Source: Oegoconia quadripuncta (lineage: Eukaryota > Arthropoda > Insecta > Lepidoptera > Autostichidae). From it: a stretch of DNA of 64,000 nucleotides. The notes beneath the pieces were generated by a model that was not told the DNA's origin, ran no database searches, and saw only the letters and a list, made by a program, of their open reading frames with translations. This document shows positions 11,001-21,474 of this stretch, piece after piece. A program made the position numbers and the translations under genes. Location of the stretch: assembly GCA_949316235.1 (NCBI GenBank), contig OX438748.1, positions 4,281,001 to 4,345,000 of the forward strand, written 5' to 3'. Within the stretch, counting starts at the first letter, position 1; each line of letters begins with the position of its first letter.

Positions 11001-11744
11001 TTGCTCTTGAATAGGATCAGATGCACTCTATGAGGTAAAACTAGGCAATACGCCCCAGGTGACAAAACGCCTAACAGTTCAATTCAAAACAATATTTTTT
11101 TTAAATTAAATTATTTATTTTACTTTAATTCTATAAATTTAATTTCTTTACTGCTCCAGCACCCACATAAACAAGCTTCGCAGCCGCTAATGTCGTTTAT
11201 GTGTAGAGTGACAATAGCCCGAGAACATATTTTTACTATTTTTTTGTGTCAAACTCACCAGAGTTGTGGCAAACTAGATAAAATAACCTTTCTGTTTTGC
11301 TATTGTGTAACGTTATAACCTTGAGCACGGTGTAATGGAGTGGTGGGGCATTTTAAAAGCAAAATTGTTCAAAACGCCTCACGGCTGGCGTTGTAATACG
11401 CCACTGGGGCGGCGTTGAAGTACCTACTTCAACTTTTCAAATATAATTTTGAAAATAAATCAGTTATCACATTGCAATCAAAGAACAAAGAGAGATGTTA
11501 TTAGTTTATTAGTTTGAAGCATGGTGTGCCTGTCTGTGGTATTGTAGCGTCGTAACGGTGGAACCGATTTAAAAACGGTTTTATGTTTTTTAAAGCTGGT
11601 GAATGCAAGATGGTATTTCCTCATTTTTGATTGCAATCTGTAAAGCCGTTTGAAGATATTAAGCTTTTAACAATTTTTATTTGGATAGTTTTTTCTGATG
11701 AGAGGTGGGTTTTCCTACTTTTTCACTCTTAAATTCTTTCTTAA
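11001..11744. other. Intronic stretch with no clear feature
   Basis: Mixed sequence; no coding or repeat structure that I can name. Confidence 0.3.
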
Positions 11745-12310
11745 TTGGTCTACCTTCAGTAGGCGCCGTCAAGAGTACGACTGTTTCTCCTGGCTTACGC
11801 AGTTACAGTGGGAGGAGAGCGTAGGATCGGTTCTTGAGAGTGTGTCCCATGAGCGTCCGTGATCTCATCTTATTAGTGCAGTTAGACGTTCCGATTTAGC
11901 TGGCCCTAGCCAAATTGGGGCCGACGTGGCAACCATCCGGACATTGCTACAGACGTGCCGACGGTCGACAATCCAACCATCAGTTGCCCATTGGCTTGTC
12001 GGATCGGCCGGCGACCCGACCACATCCAACTAGTATTAATAATAATTATGTGGGACCACCTTACACATGTTCCGTTTTGATCGTGGTTGGGTGGTCGGCG
12101 CCAGCCAAATCGGAACGTATGTTAGGGCTCTTAGGCTCCACTGAAAACCAGCGTTGTAGTCGTTTTTCTCCTCTTGACTGCAACAAATGCTGAGATGGGG
12201 ACCTTTGATACCACTTTGTGTCATCGAAAACTAGCTACTGCATCCTTTATATTGATGTTCCATATTATGTTGTGTTATGTATTACATACAACCCGAGAAA
12301 ACTAATCGTA
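11745..12310 (+). mobile_element. LINE 3' region (family L3) interrupted by a MITE
   Basis: Two segments shared with 30725-31320 are present: one around CTACCTTCAGTAGGCGCCGT and one around GAGCGTCCGTG and CTCCACTGAAAACCAGCG. In the copy at 31 kb the second segment is continuous; here it is split at 11868-12133 by a 256-bp insert. Confidence 0.65.
11873..12128. mobile_element. MITE inserted in a LINE 3' region, TSD TCTTA
   Basis: TCTTA flanks the insert at 11868-11872 and 12129-12133. Near each end, in inverted orientation, lies ACGTTCCGATTTRGCTGGC, giving terminal inverted repeats of about 20 bp. The 92-codon frame at 11915-12193 overlaps this MITE and is not a gene. Confidence 0.7.
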
Positions 12311-12689
12311 ATAAAATACAATACAAATACACTTTATTTTACAAAAGGAGAACATACATTTTACAAAGCACAATACTGAAAAGAGTACAATTAGGCCGCC
12401 TTATCACTAAGAGCAATGTATAGAGTAATGTATAAGAGTCGCTAAATGGATTAAATAAATTCTTATTCTTATATCTATTTTGACACAGGTTACAGCCCTG
12501 TTTTACCTGTCTATTGTAGCTACACCAAATGGGAATCCTATTCAACTCTGAGAGATATTCATGTCTACGGATCGTCTTAGTCAAATCCATCTAGGTAAGG
12601 GTATTTGTTAATCTGCGTACCACACGAATATTGCTGGGTTGCTTAGAGATATTCATGAATAGGTACCTATTGATTTAGTACATTTACGT

Positions 12690-12960
12690 GCTCTGCGAGT
12701 TTTAATAGTCAAAAATGCTTTATTTTGTAGGTATACACACACTTAAAATAACCAGTTTTTCATTTTTTAAGGAACTGCTTGTTCAAATTGGTAATTTCCC
12801 CCTGTTCTGCAAGCAAGAAACTCGAAGGGTTGCTTTTTAAAAACAGGTTTTTTTACATTTCATTATTAATTGTGAAATAGCCTGGTATGCGAACGAGCTG
12901 GTTATTATCCAAGGATGTTTATCACCTAAATAGTCTGATATTTATTATTATTAAATTCTT
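12690..12960 (-). mobile_element. Jockey/CR1-like LINE 3' end (family L2)
   Basis: On the minus strand this has the family's 3' untranslated part, including AATAAAGCATTTTTGACTAT. Other copies are at 13070-13395, 26115-26395, 27095-27240, 34300-34500 and 37745-38115. Confidence 0.65.
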
Positions 12961-13069
12961 TATTGCATACAAAAATAAAATATAAAGAAGATTTAACATA
13001 GATCATGAAGTGTACAAAGACGGTCTTATCGCTGATAGCGATTTCTTCCACACAACCTCAGTTAAAGAA

Positions 13070-13395
13070 GCTGTTATAATAAGTAGTTGGATAGTGCAAA
13101 GTAAAAGGTGAATAACTTTAAATTTGATTTTGATATTTTATAATGTGCTTTCTTAATAAGTTTCCGTTTTATAGTAAGTATCTTTAATTTTATTGAAAGG
13201 AACATTTTGTACATCAATGGGAACGAACGAACATAACTAAATGTGCAAAATTTCATTATTAATTGTGAAATAGCAATGCCAGATGCGAACGAGCTGGTTA
13301 TGTCCATGGATGATTATCATCTATATAGTCTGATATTTTATAATATACTTTCTTAATAAGTTTCTGTTAAATTTATTGAAAGGCAGATTTTGTAT
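13070..13395 (-). mobile_element. Jockey/CR1-like LINE 3' end (family L2)
   Basis: The minus-strand frame contains LIKKAYYKIS, the conserved C-terminal motif of this LINE family, with frameshifts around it. Compare YYKISDYLDDKHPW at 26177-26389. Confidence 0.65.
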
Positions 13396-13424
13396 ATCAA
13401 CTGAAACCTTATTGATTATTTAAA

Positions 13425-13510
13425 TATTTAAAAACTAAAAATCCCGACAGAATATTTCGTATTTTGTGGACGCCATGTTGGATTTTTTACCATGAAATGT
13501 ATCCTACAAT
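13425..13510. repeat. Unclassified dispersed repeat (family Y)
   Basis: Second copy of the block seen at 9260-9350, with ATTTTGTGGACGCCATGTTG and ATGAAATGTATCCTAC. Confidence 0.5.
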
Positions 13511-13517
13511 TCAGGTA

Positions 13518-13605
13518 TCAAGACGACTCTATCGTTAGAGTCGTCTTGACTTTACTGATTTCGAAGAGCATGGTGTCGTACCATGCACTTCGATATCAGT
13601 AAAGT
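13518..13605. repeat. Two adjacent hairpins at the edge of repeat family Y
   Basis: Hairpin 1 pairs 13518-13531 with 13536-13549 (14 bp, perfect, TCGT loop). Hairpin 2 pairs 13549-13574 with 13580-13605 with a few mismatches around a 5-nt loop. Confidence 0.85.
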
Positions 13606-13779
13606 CGTTTTGGCTACAGGAACCAAATGCGCCAAAGGAACGGACATACATATCGACAGTCGAAAAACATTACCCTCCCTTCTTGGGCAGGGGGTACAAA
13701 ATGGAAACATAGCCCATCAGATCTTCGGCCTATATGCCCTGCCCAAATGCCATTTCAACTCACTAATCTGTTGGACTCT

Positions 13780-13900
13780 GCGACTTTCCTTCGCCTGCGA
13801 ATTTCATCTTTCCTGATTCCATCGCGTCACTACGCCGAGCATCGCCCTCTCCTTAGCTTGTTGCGTGACTTTCCAGTCAGAAAAACCGGTCTACCCGTAA
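13780..13900 (-). mobile_element. RTE-like LINE fragment
   Basis: The plus strand shows GCCGAGCATCGCCCTCTCC, the reverse complement of the RAMLGVSL-coding block found in the RTE-like copies at 22890-23049, 28887-29477 and 30355-30725. It is short and frameshifted. Confidence 0.55.
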
Positions 13901-14129
13901 ATAAAATCTAACGGGATCAGCTGCGAAACGTTAACGAGAATAAGCACGTTCTCGTTTCACTTATTTCAGTCTTTGTACCTATGTTTATCCGGTTCTACCA
14001 TACGCACGCAGTTGTTTTACAGATTCTTATATAACACGATACTATGGGGTGTGTCAAATTTAACGCTGAATTTAAATTCGAAATAAAACAAGATAAATTT
14101 TATTCAAATTAAATATTTATTACTGTTAA

Positions 14130-14267
14130 AGAAAAGGCGGAATGTAGAGAAGTTTGGAAAGGACTCCACCGACAAGAGCATACCTCTTAAATTGAAGATA
14201 GAGAGAGTATTAAAAAAGGTGTGATTGAGGTCAAGTGCTAACCCGCTGTGGATAAAAAAAAAAAAAG
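14130..14267 (+). mobile_element. LINE C-terminal scrap followed by SINE B 3' end
   Basis: CTCCACCGACAAGAGCAT at about 14163-14180 is shared with the LINE end at 49710-50110. GATTGAGGTCAAGTGCTAAC plus a poly-A at 14225-14267 is the 3' end of SINE family B. Confidence 0.55.
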
Positions 14268-14544
14268 ATATTTTGCCGTTAAATGTGGAAAGTTATATCA
14301 GTCAAATGACCACCCTTGCTGTGGCTGCAGGCTTTGGTTCTTTTGACGAAGTATTTTACGACGAGTTTGCAGATAACAGTCAATGGACACAGGTACCGAA
14401 ACATTTTACTAAAGTTTTTTGGTCTCAGTTAAACCTCAAGGAATACGAAGAATATTGGTTTCAATAAGGCGGAACCACGTGATATACAACGATGGAAATC
14501 AAGTAATTTGACAGATAATTTTTAATATAAATAAAATTACAACC

Positions 14545-14665
14545 TTGTGATCTTCAAGTCTAGAGTGAATAGGCATTTACTGGGTGCGCGTCTTCGGCTA
14601 CATCGTCACTTTCCATCAGGTGAGATTGTAGTCAAACGCGAAACCAGTTTTTAATAAAAAAATAA
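14545..14665 (+). mobile_element. Jockey/CR1-like LINE 3' end (family L1)
   Basis: The frame reads VIFKSRVNRHLLGARLRLHR and ends near a CATCAGGTGA stop; a short A-rich tail follows. The best copy of this family is at 21494-21713. Confidence 0.7.
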
Positions 14666-14824
14666 AAATATATAATTTTCCACATTTAATGGTAAAATAT
14701 CTTTTTTCATATTGTAATAAATTTTTTTCTAGTTTAATTCGATTTTAAATTTTGCGATCAATTTGGGACACTCTTTATATGAAAACAATCTTGTTATTAT
14801 TTACCATAGAAGTGATATATTTAG

Positions 14825-14905
14825 TTACTAGTCTTCCGCCTACGGCGCGGCTGTGGATTAACTTTTTATTAAATTTGATTATTATCCCGCGGGAACTATT
14901 CCTAT
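14825..14905 (-). mobile_element. Helitron 3' fragment (LEP1-like)
   Basis: The plus strand shows CCGCCTACGGCGCGGCTGTG and further on CCCGCGGGAACTATTC. These are the two GC-rich landmarks of the reversed LEP1-like 3' half, as at 1096-1306. Confidence 0.5.
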
Positions 14906-15070
14906 TGACTGGTGACGCCACTCTTGATTATGAATAACTTCCTAATTCGATTTAAAAAAAATCGATTACCCATACACATTTAACCATTCTGAAAACACCA
15001 TTAGTATGGAACTCTAACAATTTTGGTGTGAGTTCGGCTATGGTTCCTAGTGGAAGTTGTTCGTAATCAG

Positions 15071-16241
15071 GGGGCCTACAATCACCTCTTATAGCAATAT
15101 TACAGTAATATTACTTTGGAAATTCGTACCCCGACCGCCTTAAAACAAGCTTATTATAATATTGTTTTGTTAAGCAGTTTTGTGACGTCACCGCTGAATC
15201 ATTCGCTCAATTCGTACCATCATCGTTGTTTAACGGTCGTTTGACAGCTAGTAATATTGCTCAAACGTCAAATTTTACAATCTTAAAAAAGTTAGTCTCT
15301 TGTGATGGATTTATTATTGTTTTAGTGGTATAAGGATAATAAACCGTTATTTTCGCTTAAAAAAGTAAGTGGATGTGTTTTTCACAATAACTCTTTATAA
15401 ATACATTGTGTTCATTGCGTAAACCGATAAGAAATACATTAAATGTGATGTGGTTTTAGATGGCCAATGATTACGAATTATTCGAGTTTCTGGAAGACGA
15501 TGCCGCAGAGGATTTGTCGGAGAAGATGCAACGTCGAAGGCGATTACGTGAAGAATGTAATCCCTTCGATATTGACGAAGCTGAATTTGTTCGACGAGTT
15601 CTTTGTCTAGGATGCTTGCTTATTCTATAAATGCACAAAAATCACTAAAACATTAGTTTGTATTTACTTCTAGTCGCCATAATATAAATTCTATAAAACC
15701 AGTAAAAAATAATTTCAAACAAATAAAAATTTTATACCAAGATTATGAAATTAAGAAAGCGCCGCGCTTATTACTTTGACACAATGTTTCATTTTACGGA
15801 ACGACACCGGCGGCGGGAGCAGCGTTACTTCACATTTAATTTACGCTTTCTTGCATTACTTCAATGAAAATGTATATTTAAATTTATATATGCATAAATA
15901 TAAAAAACTTTTATTTCTAATTACGCATTTCAACAATAAAAATATGAACATAAACGACAAAAATCATGCACAATATTTAAATAATTGCGTATACCGGAAC
16001 GCTATTATTATTCGAGGTGTGAAAGTGATAACGCTATACAAAGGTATAACGTTGTCTCGTTCTTCTGACTGCAAGGAATAGACAAATCATTCGTTCTTTC
16101 CCGTCTCTAAGCAGGAGTAAAACAATATTGTTTTGTATTATCGCTAGATGATCGCGGTACGAATTTGAGTAATATTACTTTAACATTGAAACAAAACGTT
16201 CCTGAAACATGATGGTTTTTAAAATGATCGTTGTAGGCCCC
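15071..16241 (+). mobile_element. Harbinger-like DNA transposon, internally deleted, TSD CAG
   Basis: The ends are inverted GGGGCCTACAA, flanked by CAG at 15068-15070 and 16242-16244. Inverted sub-terminal blocks occur in the same order on both sides: AGTAATATTACT, AATTCGTACC and ATATTGTTTT. Inside is a short frame that resembles the N-terminus of a Harbinger-type nuclease; the catalytic part is missing. A 3-bp target duplication fits PIF/Harbinger, although these usually target TWA. Confidence 0.65.
15460..15630 (+). pseudogene. N-terminal fragment of Harbinger-like transposase
   Basis: This frame of 56 codons starts with an ATG directly after an acceptor-like GGTTTTAG. A donor-like AAAAAAGTAAGT lies upstream at about 15360-15371, so a 5' intron is possible. 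The protein has an acidic start, then RRRRLREECNPFDIDEAEFV, which resembles the arginine-rich segment plus NPFD/DPFEL block before the nuclease domain of HARBI1-type proteins. It stops after LGCLLIL, where the nuclease domain should begin. I infer internal deletion of the element; the similarity is short and the call is tentative. Confidence 0.45.
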
Positions 16242-16435
16242 CAGGAGTGGAGTCACCAGCCGAAAATTATTGGAGTTTCATGCTAAAGGTAGGTACCATT
16301 AATTAATAAAATTATATAATTAAAAATAGGTAATATTATTTAACGTATGCACTTATATGGGTGATTTATTTATTTTATTAAGTTTAACTGCGCACGCTAC
16401 CTACATATCATGTGCGTAATGCTTCCTAACCCAAA

Positions 16436-16560
16436 GGTTGCCTGGAAGAGATTGTTTTAGTGATAAGGCCGCCAAATTGTACTATCCCCTTTTTCTTATT
16501 TATCGTTGTTATGTTTCTTATTGTTGTACAATAAAGAATATTTTGTTTGTTTGTTTGTAA
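16436..16560 (+). mobile_element. LINE 3' tail ending in (TTTG)n
   Basis: CTGGAAGAGATTGTTTTAGT and GATAAGGCCGCC, then GTTGTACAATAAAGAATATT and (TTTG)3. The same 3' untranslated motif is inserted in a SINE at 33806-34084. Confidence 0.65.
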
Positions 16561-16599
16561 AGGTGGTTTCAGAATGTTTACTTACTTTGTATGGGGGAT

Positions 16600-16930
16600 C
16601 GTAAATTTTTTGATCGAATTTGTCTATGGTTCTTTGGAGTAAGTTGTTCAAAACCAAGCGTGGCGTTACCAGTTAATACAAATAACACGAATTTAAATTC
16701 ATCCTGTATATCCTTTCATAGTAAGAGAACAAGCAACAAGCGAGATGCGCGCATAACCTCAATTCTTTGGTTCTGGCAGAATTATCAGCGTTGTGGGGTC
16801 TCTCTGCAACTTTATGCTGAGTCAGATCCAATTCGTTCGCCTGGTACTTGTTGTTGCTTGTTGTGAATTGTTTCTGTGTACCTTGTGTTTCTGTCAGCGA
16901 ATAAAGTTATTCTATTCTATTCTATTAAGC
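16600..16930 (+). repeat. Dispersed retroelement 3' end with (TATTC)n tail
   Basis: It ends AATAAAGTTATTCTATTC with further TATTC units, as expected for a retroposed 3' end. The GTTCTGGCAGAATTATCAGC block is of a type that I recall from lepidopteran repeats. The 91-codon frame in it has no known match. Confidence 0.45.
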
Positions 16931-17659
16931 TGTTGAGGATGAGGCTTGTCATTGAAATCAGTTTGAACGGGCGAACCAGTATTCTTTACCAAACTTAAAT
17001 CCCTGGAAGCTGACCAATTAGAGTGCGAGTCGTACATCGCGCTAACGAAGTTTTCGCAAAACATGAGATATAGGCAAGATCAATTGTCGGACCTCGGCCT
17101 CGGATGATAGCAACAGCCCGTTGAATGATCTTCACTTTTCTTACACACATTACATTTATTTAGCCGCGTTTCGTCCGCTAAGATTCCCTTCTCAAACTCC
17201 AAGCCAGCTGAGCTTTACTCATCACGAATAATAGCTAACAATAACCATTACTGTTACAATTGGTGCATGAGAGAAGCATGCATCTAAGAGTATCACAACA
17301 GAGACATGGCTTGTCGTTGTTCATACTACTCGGATGCAAATCTATGCAAATGGTTGCACCCGGGGCACCTCGGGTGCACGGAATGTGATCCGCATCTGAC
17401 AAGGGTACGCCTTTCAATCCGCCGCGTACAACCTAGAGGCAACGTGCACTGATTCCCTTTGTATATTAGTTTCTAAGGGGGATGTTGTATTAAATTGTGG
17501 TATATGATCTATCATTTTATGCGTCCTTGTAGCTTAATGTAAAGAATTGTACGTTTATACAAGCTTTTTAAAAAGCTTTCATTTAATTTGCAATGTAAGT
17601 AGGTAAGTTGTCCGTTTCAAAATTTGCAAAGCATTTTTCAACCACTTGATGGTATCTTA
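16931..17659. other. Intronic stretch with no clear feature
   Basis: Mixed composition; no recognisable coding or repeat structure. Confidence 0.3.
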
Positions 17660-17880
17660 TTAACCCATTTACGGCGACTGATCGTTATAACGATCAGAAA
17701 AATATATTAAAAATACCCTCAATTAAAAAATATTAACAAGCGGAAATACCTGGTTCTTTATTTGCAAATCGTCGCAGTGATCATTTGACAGTGTTTTGGC
17801 GCATACATTATTATCTTATTATCTTAATTTTGAAGTGTTCTAGTGTTTTAATTTATATCGGCGGAATAAACTTTCATCGT

Positions 17881-18757
17881 GTCTTCAAAGCGGTAAGTTT
17901 TTACGAATTTTCATATGCTATATAGTTATTTTATGCATGTTTTTTATAAATTTACTACCTATCCAACGCATCTAAGAAATAAAGTTATTATCTTTTACTA
18001 TTTTTCTAAAAAATAAATGACGATACTTTTGATGATCGTTAAAACGATCGGTAGTAATTTGGGGATGTATTTTCAACTTCCAGGCCCAGAAATAACAAAC
18101 CATTCTCTCTCACTGAAATAATCGACGAATTGGAACAATTAGATGCTGATGACCCATCGCCAAGAAATATAACCATATTACCACCGGACAACGCAAATGC
18201 TGATATCACTGATGAAGATTCTGGTGATGAAGAGTTTGTAACTTTGAACAATCTTCCAGGTTTGATAAAGATCTTATATAAAATGTTTAAATTCATCGTA
18301 TGTTGAGTTATTATCATAATATTATTATTTTTTCATCTAGGTTCTCAACTAAGAGCTCCTGCGGAGATAGAATATATGTCTTCCGATAGTGACAATGACA
18401 ATGAACCCTTGTCTTCTTTAGCAAAAGGAAGGTGAGTCACCGAAGAACCGCTTGTTGAAGAAGGTCATCAACCAGAGCTATGTTCATCCAATTCAACTCC
18501 GGTTATCAGCAGTTCATCAGCCGTTCCATTTGTTGAACCAACCATATCAAAAAATCAAATATACACCTGGCGAAATCGCCATAATCCAAGAGATCGACTA
18601 CAATGGCAAGAAAATACCAAAATATCTGCAAACGCCCTCCGCCCTCCTCCGACCAAAACATTGGTCTTTATCGTACTTCTATCCGTGGCAAGAAATGATA
18701 TTTCTCATTATTTTCCCACTGCTTGGACATGGCCACTCACAATGCATGGCAACTTAG
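17881..18757 (+). pseudogene. piggyBac-like transposase, N-terminal part (three exons)
   Basis: A first coding exon ends TCTTCAAAGCG/GTAAG at 17892; the place of the start codon now reads ATC. Exon 2 (18084-18259) encodes an acidic region with SLTEIIDELEQLDADDPSP and later NADITDEDSGDEE, ending in NNLPG. These are hallmarks of the piggyBac N-terminus. Exon 3 (from 18341) continues with SSDSDNDNEP and then YTWRNRHN. It has one in-frame TGA at 18431-18433 and ends with WTWPLTMHGNLEN and a stop. The catalytic DDD core is deleted. Confidence 0.8.
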
Positions 18758-18838
18758 AAAACTAATAGAAAACTTAGAAAAATAATGGAGAGTACGATCA
18801 TCTAACATTCCGGAGAACTATCGCCAGGGGTACCTATT

Positions 18839-19051
18839 TTGGAAACTTATAAAAAAAATGAGAAGTGCGGTCCTTGCCCTACTCCGAAAAATTATGGGAA
18901 AACTTCACGGTATGATAGAATTGATCATATAGTAGAGTACAATGACTCCCAGCTTCGATGTTCGCTTTGCAAGAAAAATACAAACTTCACGTGTCAAAAA
19001 TGTAAAATCCATTTGCACCCTAAAACATGTTTTGTAACTTATCATACTTAG
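18839..19051 (+). pseudogene. piggyBac-like transposase, C-terminal cysteine-rich domain
   Basis: The frame encodes GKTSRYDRIDHIVEYNDSQL followed by RCSLCKKNTNFTCQKCKIHL and CFVTYHT. The order D-H-x-(8-10)-R-C-x-x-C, C-x-x-C, C-F-x-x-Y-H is that of the zinc-binding C-terminal domain of piggyBac transposases. It is separated from the N-terminal part by only about 80 bp, so about 350 codons of the catalytic domain have been lost. Confidence 0.85.
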
Positions 19052-19382
19052 ACCTAGTTAGTTAGTAACATAGAGACCTTTAGTTAAGTAATAGTTTTCA
19101 ATAACACAATAAAGCCTTTTCCGTAATAACACAGTTTTTATTTATTATAATACAGGATATAATTGATAAACTGATACTTGTATGAACGTTAACCTACCCG
19201 CCTATTACTACTGATCGTTAAAAAGACCCTCATTTTCCGAGCTTTCCAGAAAACCTAGAATTTTTATTTTTGTTTTCCCTGTTAACTATATGTATTAAAG
19301 TAACAACATCAAAAAATTACGACGATACGAGGCAAAAAATAGTTTCAGTAAGAACTGGGTTAAATAAATTAAATAAATAAAT

Positions 19383-19984
19383 TAATATCCTTGGACATAC
19401 ACATAACGCCATCTAGTTCCACATTAAGCAACTATAGGCTTGTGTTGTGGATACCAGATGGTTGATATACTACAAAAATACATTGTTTTTTGTAAATAAA
19501 TAAATATATAAATGAAAAACATCCATAACTCGGGAACACATGTCTATATTCATCATACAAACTAACCGCCTCCGTGGCTCAATGTAAACAACATTGGGTT
19601 TACGATTCCGAGGTCGCGGGTTCGATCCCCAGCGGGGTACATGTTTAAGTACTCGGTTTGGTTGGTGGTAGGGCATTTTAAATGTCCGCCTGGCTAGCTA
19701 CCACCATCTTATCTAAATCTGCCGCCAAGCAGCAATGTTAATAGCATTGTCGTGTTCCGGTTGTCAGAGATAATATAGCCAGTCCCCCAAATGTGTTGGG
19801 GTTTCCGGGTCAGTACGCTTCCATCTTCGACCTCATCTTCACTTAACATCAGGTGTGATTGAGGTCAAGTACCAACCCGTTATGCATAAAAAAAAAAAAA
19901 ACATAATGACCCTAGCGGGATTCGACCCCGCAACCTTTTGGTATAGCAGTCAGAGTTTCTAACCACTACACCAAACAGGTCGTC
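19383..19984 (-). mobile_element. tRNA-derived SINE, family A, split by a SINE B insertion
   Basis: The body (19383-19562) and head (19901-19984, ending in CCAAACAGGTCGTC) of a reverse-oriented family A copy are separated by a forward SINE B. The body carries the family block CGCCATCTAGTTCCAC near its tail. Confidence 0.85.
19565..19900 (+). mobile_element. tRNA-derived SINE, family B, full length
   Basis: It runs from the head CCGCCTCCGTGGCTCAATGT through B box GGTTCGATCCCC and body block GCCGCCAAGCAGCAATG to a poly-A. At about 335 bp it is the most complete forward copy and serves as reference for the other B copies. Confidence 0.9.
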
Positions 19985-21212
19985 GTATTAAGCTGAAAAC
20001 TCGCATATTTATGTTCGGTGATAATGTAATATTATGGTACCATTGAACTGATCTGATGATGGAGCAGGAATGTAGGGACTAACTCCCTAATGATAAATGA
20101 CAAGATAGTCGAATTTGGGCTAGTTTGGTTTGTTGAGCACTTTCCATTACACGTGATGACGAGTATCTGAAGATTGAGCCAGACGATTGTCACGGAATTC
20201 CTTGATGCACTTTATGTTACTCGTCTTTGATACTGGAGTAATATATGATAATATGTATATGATAATCGTGAAGGAGCATTAAAAGCTTGTTTGAAAAGTA
20301 TTTTTAAAGTAGTACTTATTTTGATTTGGTTTATGGCCCAAACCCTGTCCCAACGTAAAGCTGATGAGTCCATGGTTCGGCTCCGTACATTCGTTGAACA
20401 CTTCAACTTATGATAAATAAGCCTCTTGGCATGTCAAATTGGAGGGTAAACGAGAAATCGACAATGTTTATTACAGTTCGGTCTGCACAAATATCGCTTT
20501 AGCAACACATACGGATCTTAAGATAGATTGTGTGATATCACATATGTCATAATGAGATAATCTGTTGATTATATCGTTTGAACAATGTATGCCTGTTTAC
20601 ATTCCTCGAGTCTCTGCATCATTGTCACTATATCGCAATTAATATGTCACTTATAAATTTAGCTGGACATGTCAAGGACCCTATAGTTAACCTAAAACTG
20701 ATTAAAGTAGTTCTATCTAATTCTTACTGAATTAATAAACACGACATTAGCGCACCTCAAAATATGTCTGCTACGCTAGAATTTTCACAGAATTCAGTTA
20801 TTTTGATGTCAAAAAATTGAGGCCAAATAGTGCCGAAAGGAAAAAATGCGCCATTGTACTTTAAGAGTTCTTCATTATTATTATAGAGGATTCGCGTCAC
20901 GTGATGCTGGAATCCTCATTTTTCCTACGCAGACAGAGACTACCTAAGACCGCAACTTGGCACGAAACTGCTCAACCAATCAAAGCAACGTAGAGGCACA
21001 GTATTACTAACTCCCTGTAATACTGTGGTAGAGGTAAATTTAGGTTAAATAAGTTTTTGTTTTATTTTAAAGTTTTTTGCACATTTAAATTTAACACCAG
21101 CTACCTTAATTGTTAGTAGGACTATATACTGATGTAACAATTGTTGGTGATCCTAAATAAATAAATAAGACACCTATAATTATAATTTATATCCATTAAA
21201 AACATACGAAAT
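19985..21212. other. Intronic stretch with no clear feature
   Basis: No coding or repeat family recognised. The AAATAAATAAATAAG run near 21160 is simple sequence. Confidence 0.3.
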
Positions 21213-21316
21213 GAATGAAGCAAAAGAGGTGTGTCAGGATAGTATAGCAAGTGGAAGTCTGTAGTCTCTGCGTACCCCTACGGGAAACAGGCGTAACTTT
21301 ATGTATGTATGTAAAA
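21213..21316 (+). mobile_element. LINE 3' tail ending in (TATG)n
   Basis: CTGTAGTCTCTGCGTACCCC, then GGGAAACAGGCGTAACTTTA and TGTATGTATG match a retroelement 3' end common in Lepidoptera. Confidence 0.55.
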
Positions 21317-21474
21317 ACATACCTATATAGTGCTGACGAAACCTAAGTGTGAGGTAGAATATAGAGCACATTATTTATTGTAACATCTTGACATGTAAAC
21401 TTACCTAAATTCACAAATAAAGAATTATTGTATTATATTGTATTGTATTGAAATATATGTATAGTACACACACA

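Larger units (their letters stand above)
17660..19363 (+). mobile_element. Decayed piggyBac-like element flanked by TTAA
   Basis: TTAACCCATTT starts at 17660 and the inverted TTAACCCAGTT ends at 19363, which gives the TTAA target duplication and CCC-starting ends typical of piggyBac. Between them lie the N-terminal and C-terminal coding parts of a piggyBac-type transposase. A GATCGTT palindromic motif occurs near the left end (17681-17697), internally (about 18032-18048) and near the right end (about 19212-19219). A polyadenylation-type AATAAAG is at about 19107. Confidence 0.85.

Noticed and set aside
11915..12193. 92-codon plus-strand open frame
   Set aside because: It lies over a MITE and its junction with the LINE 3' region.
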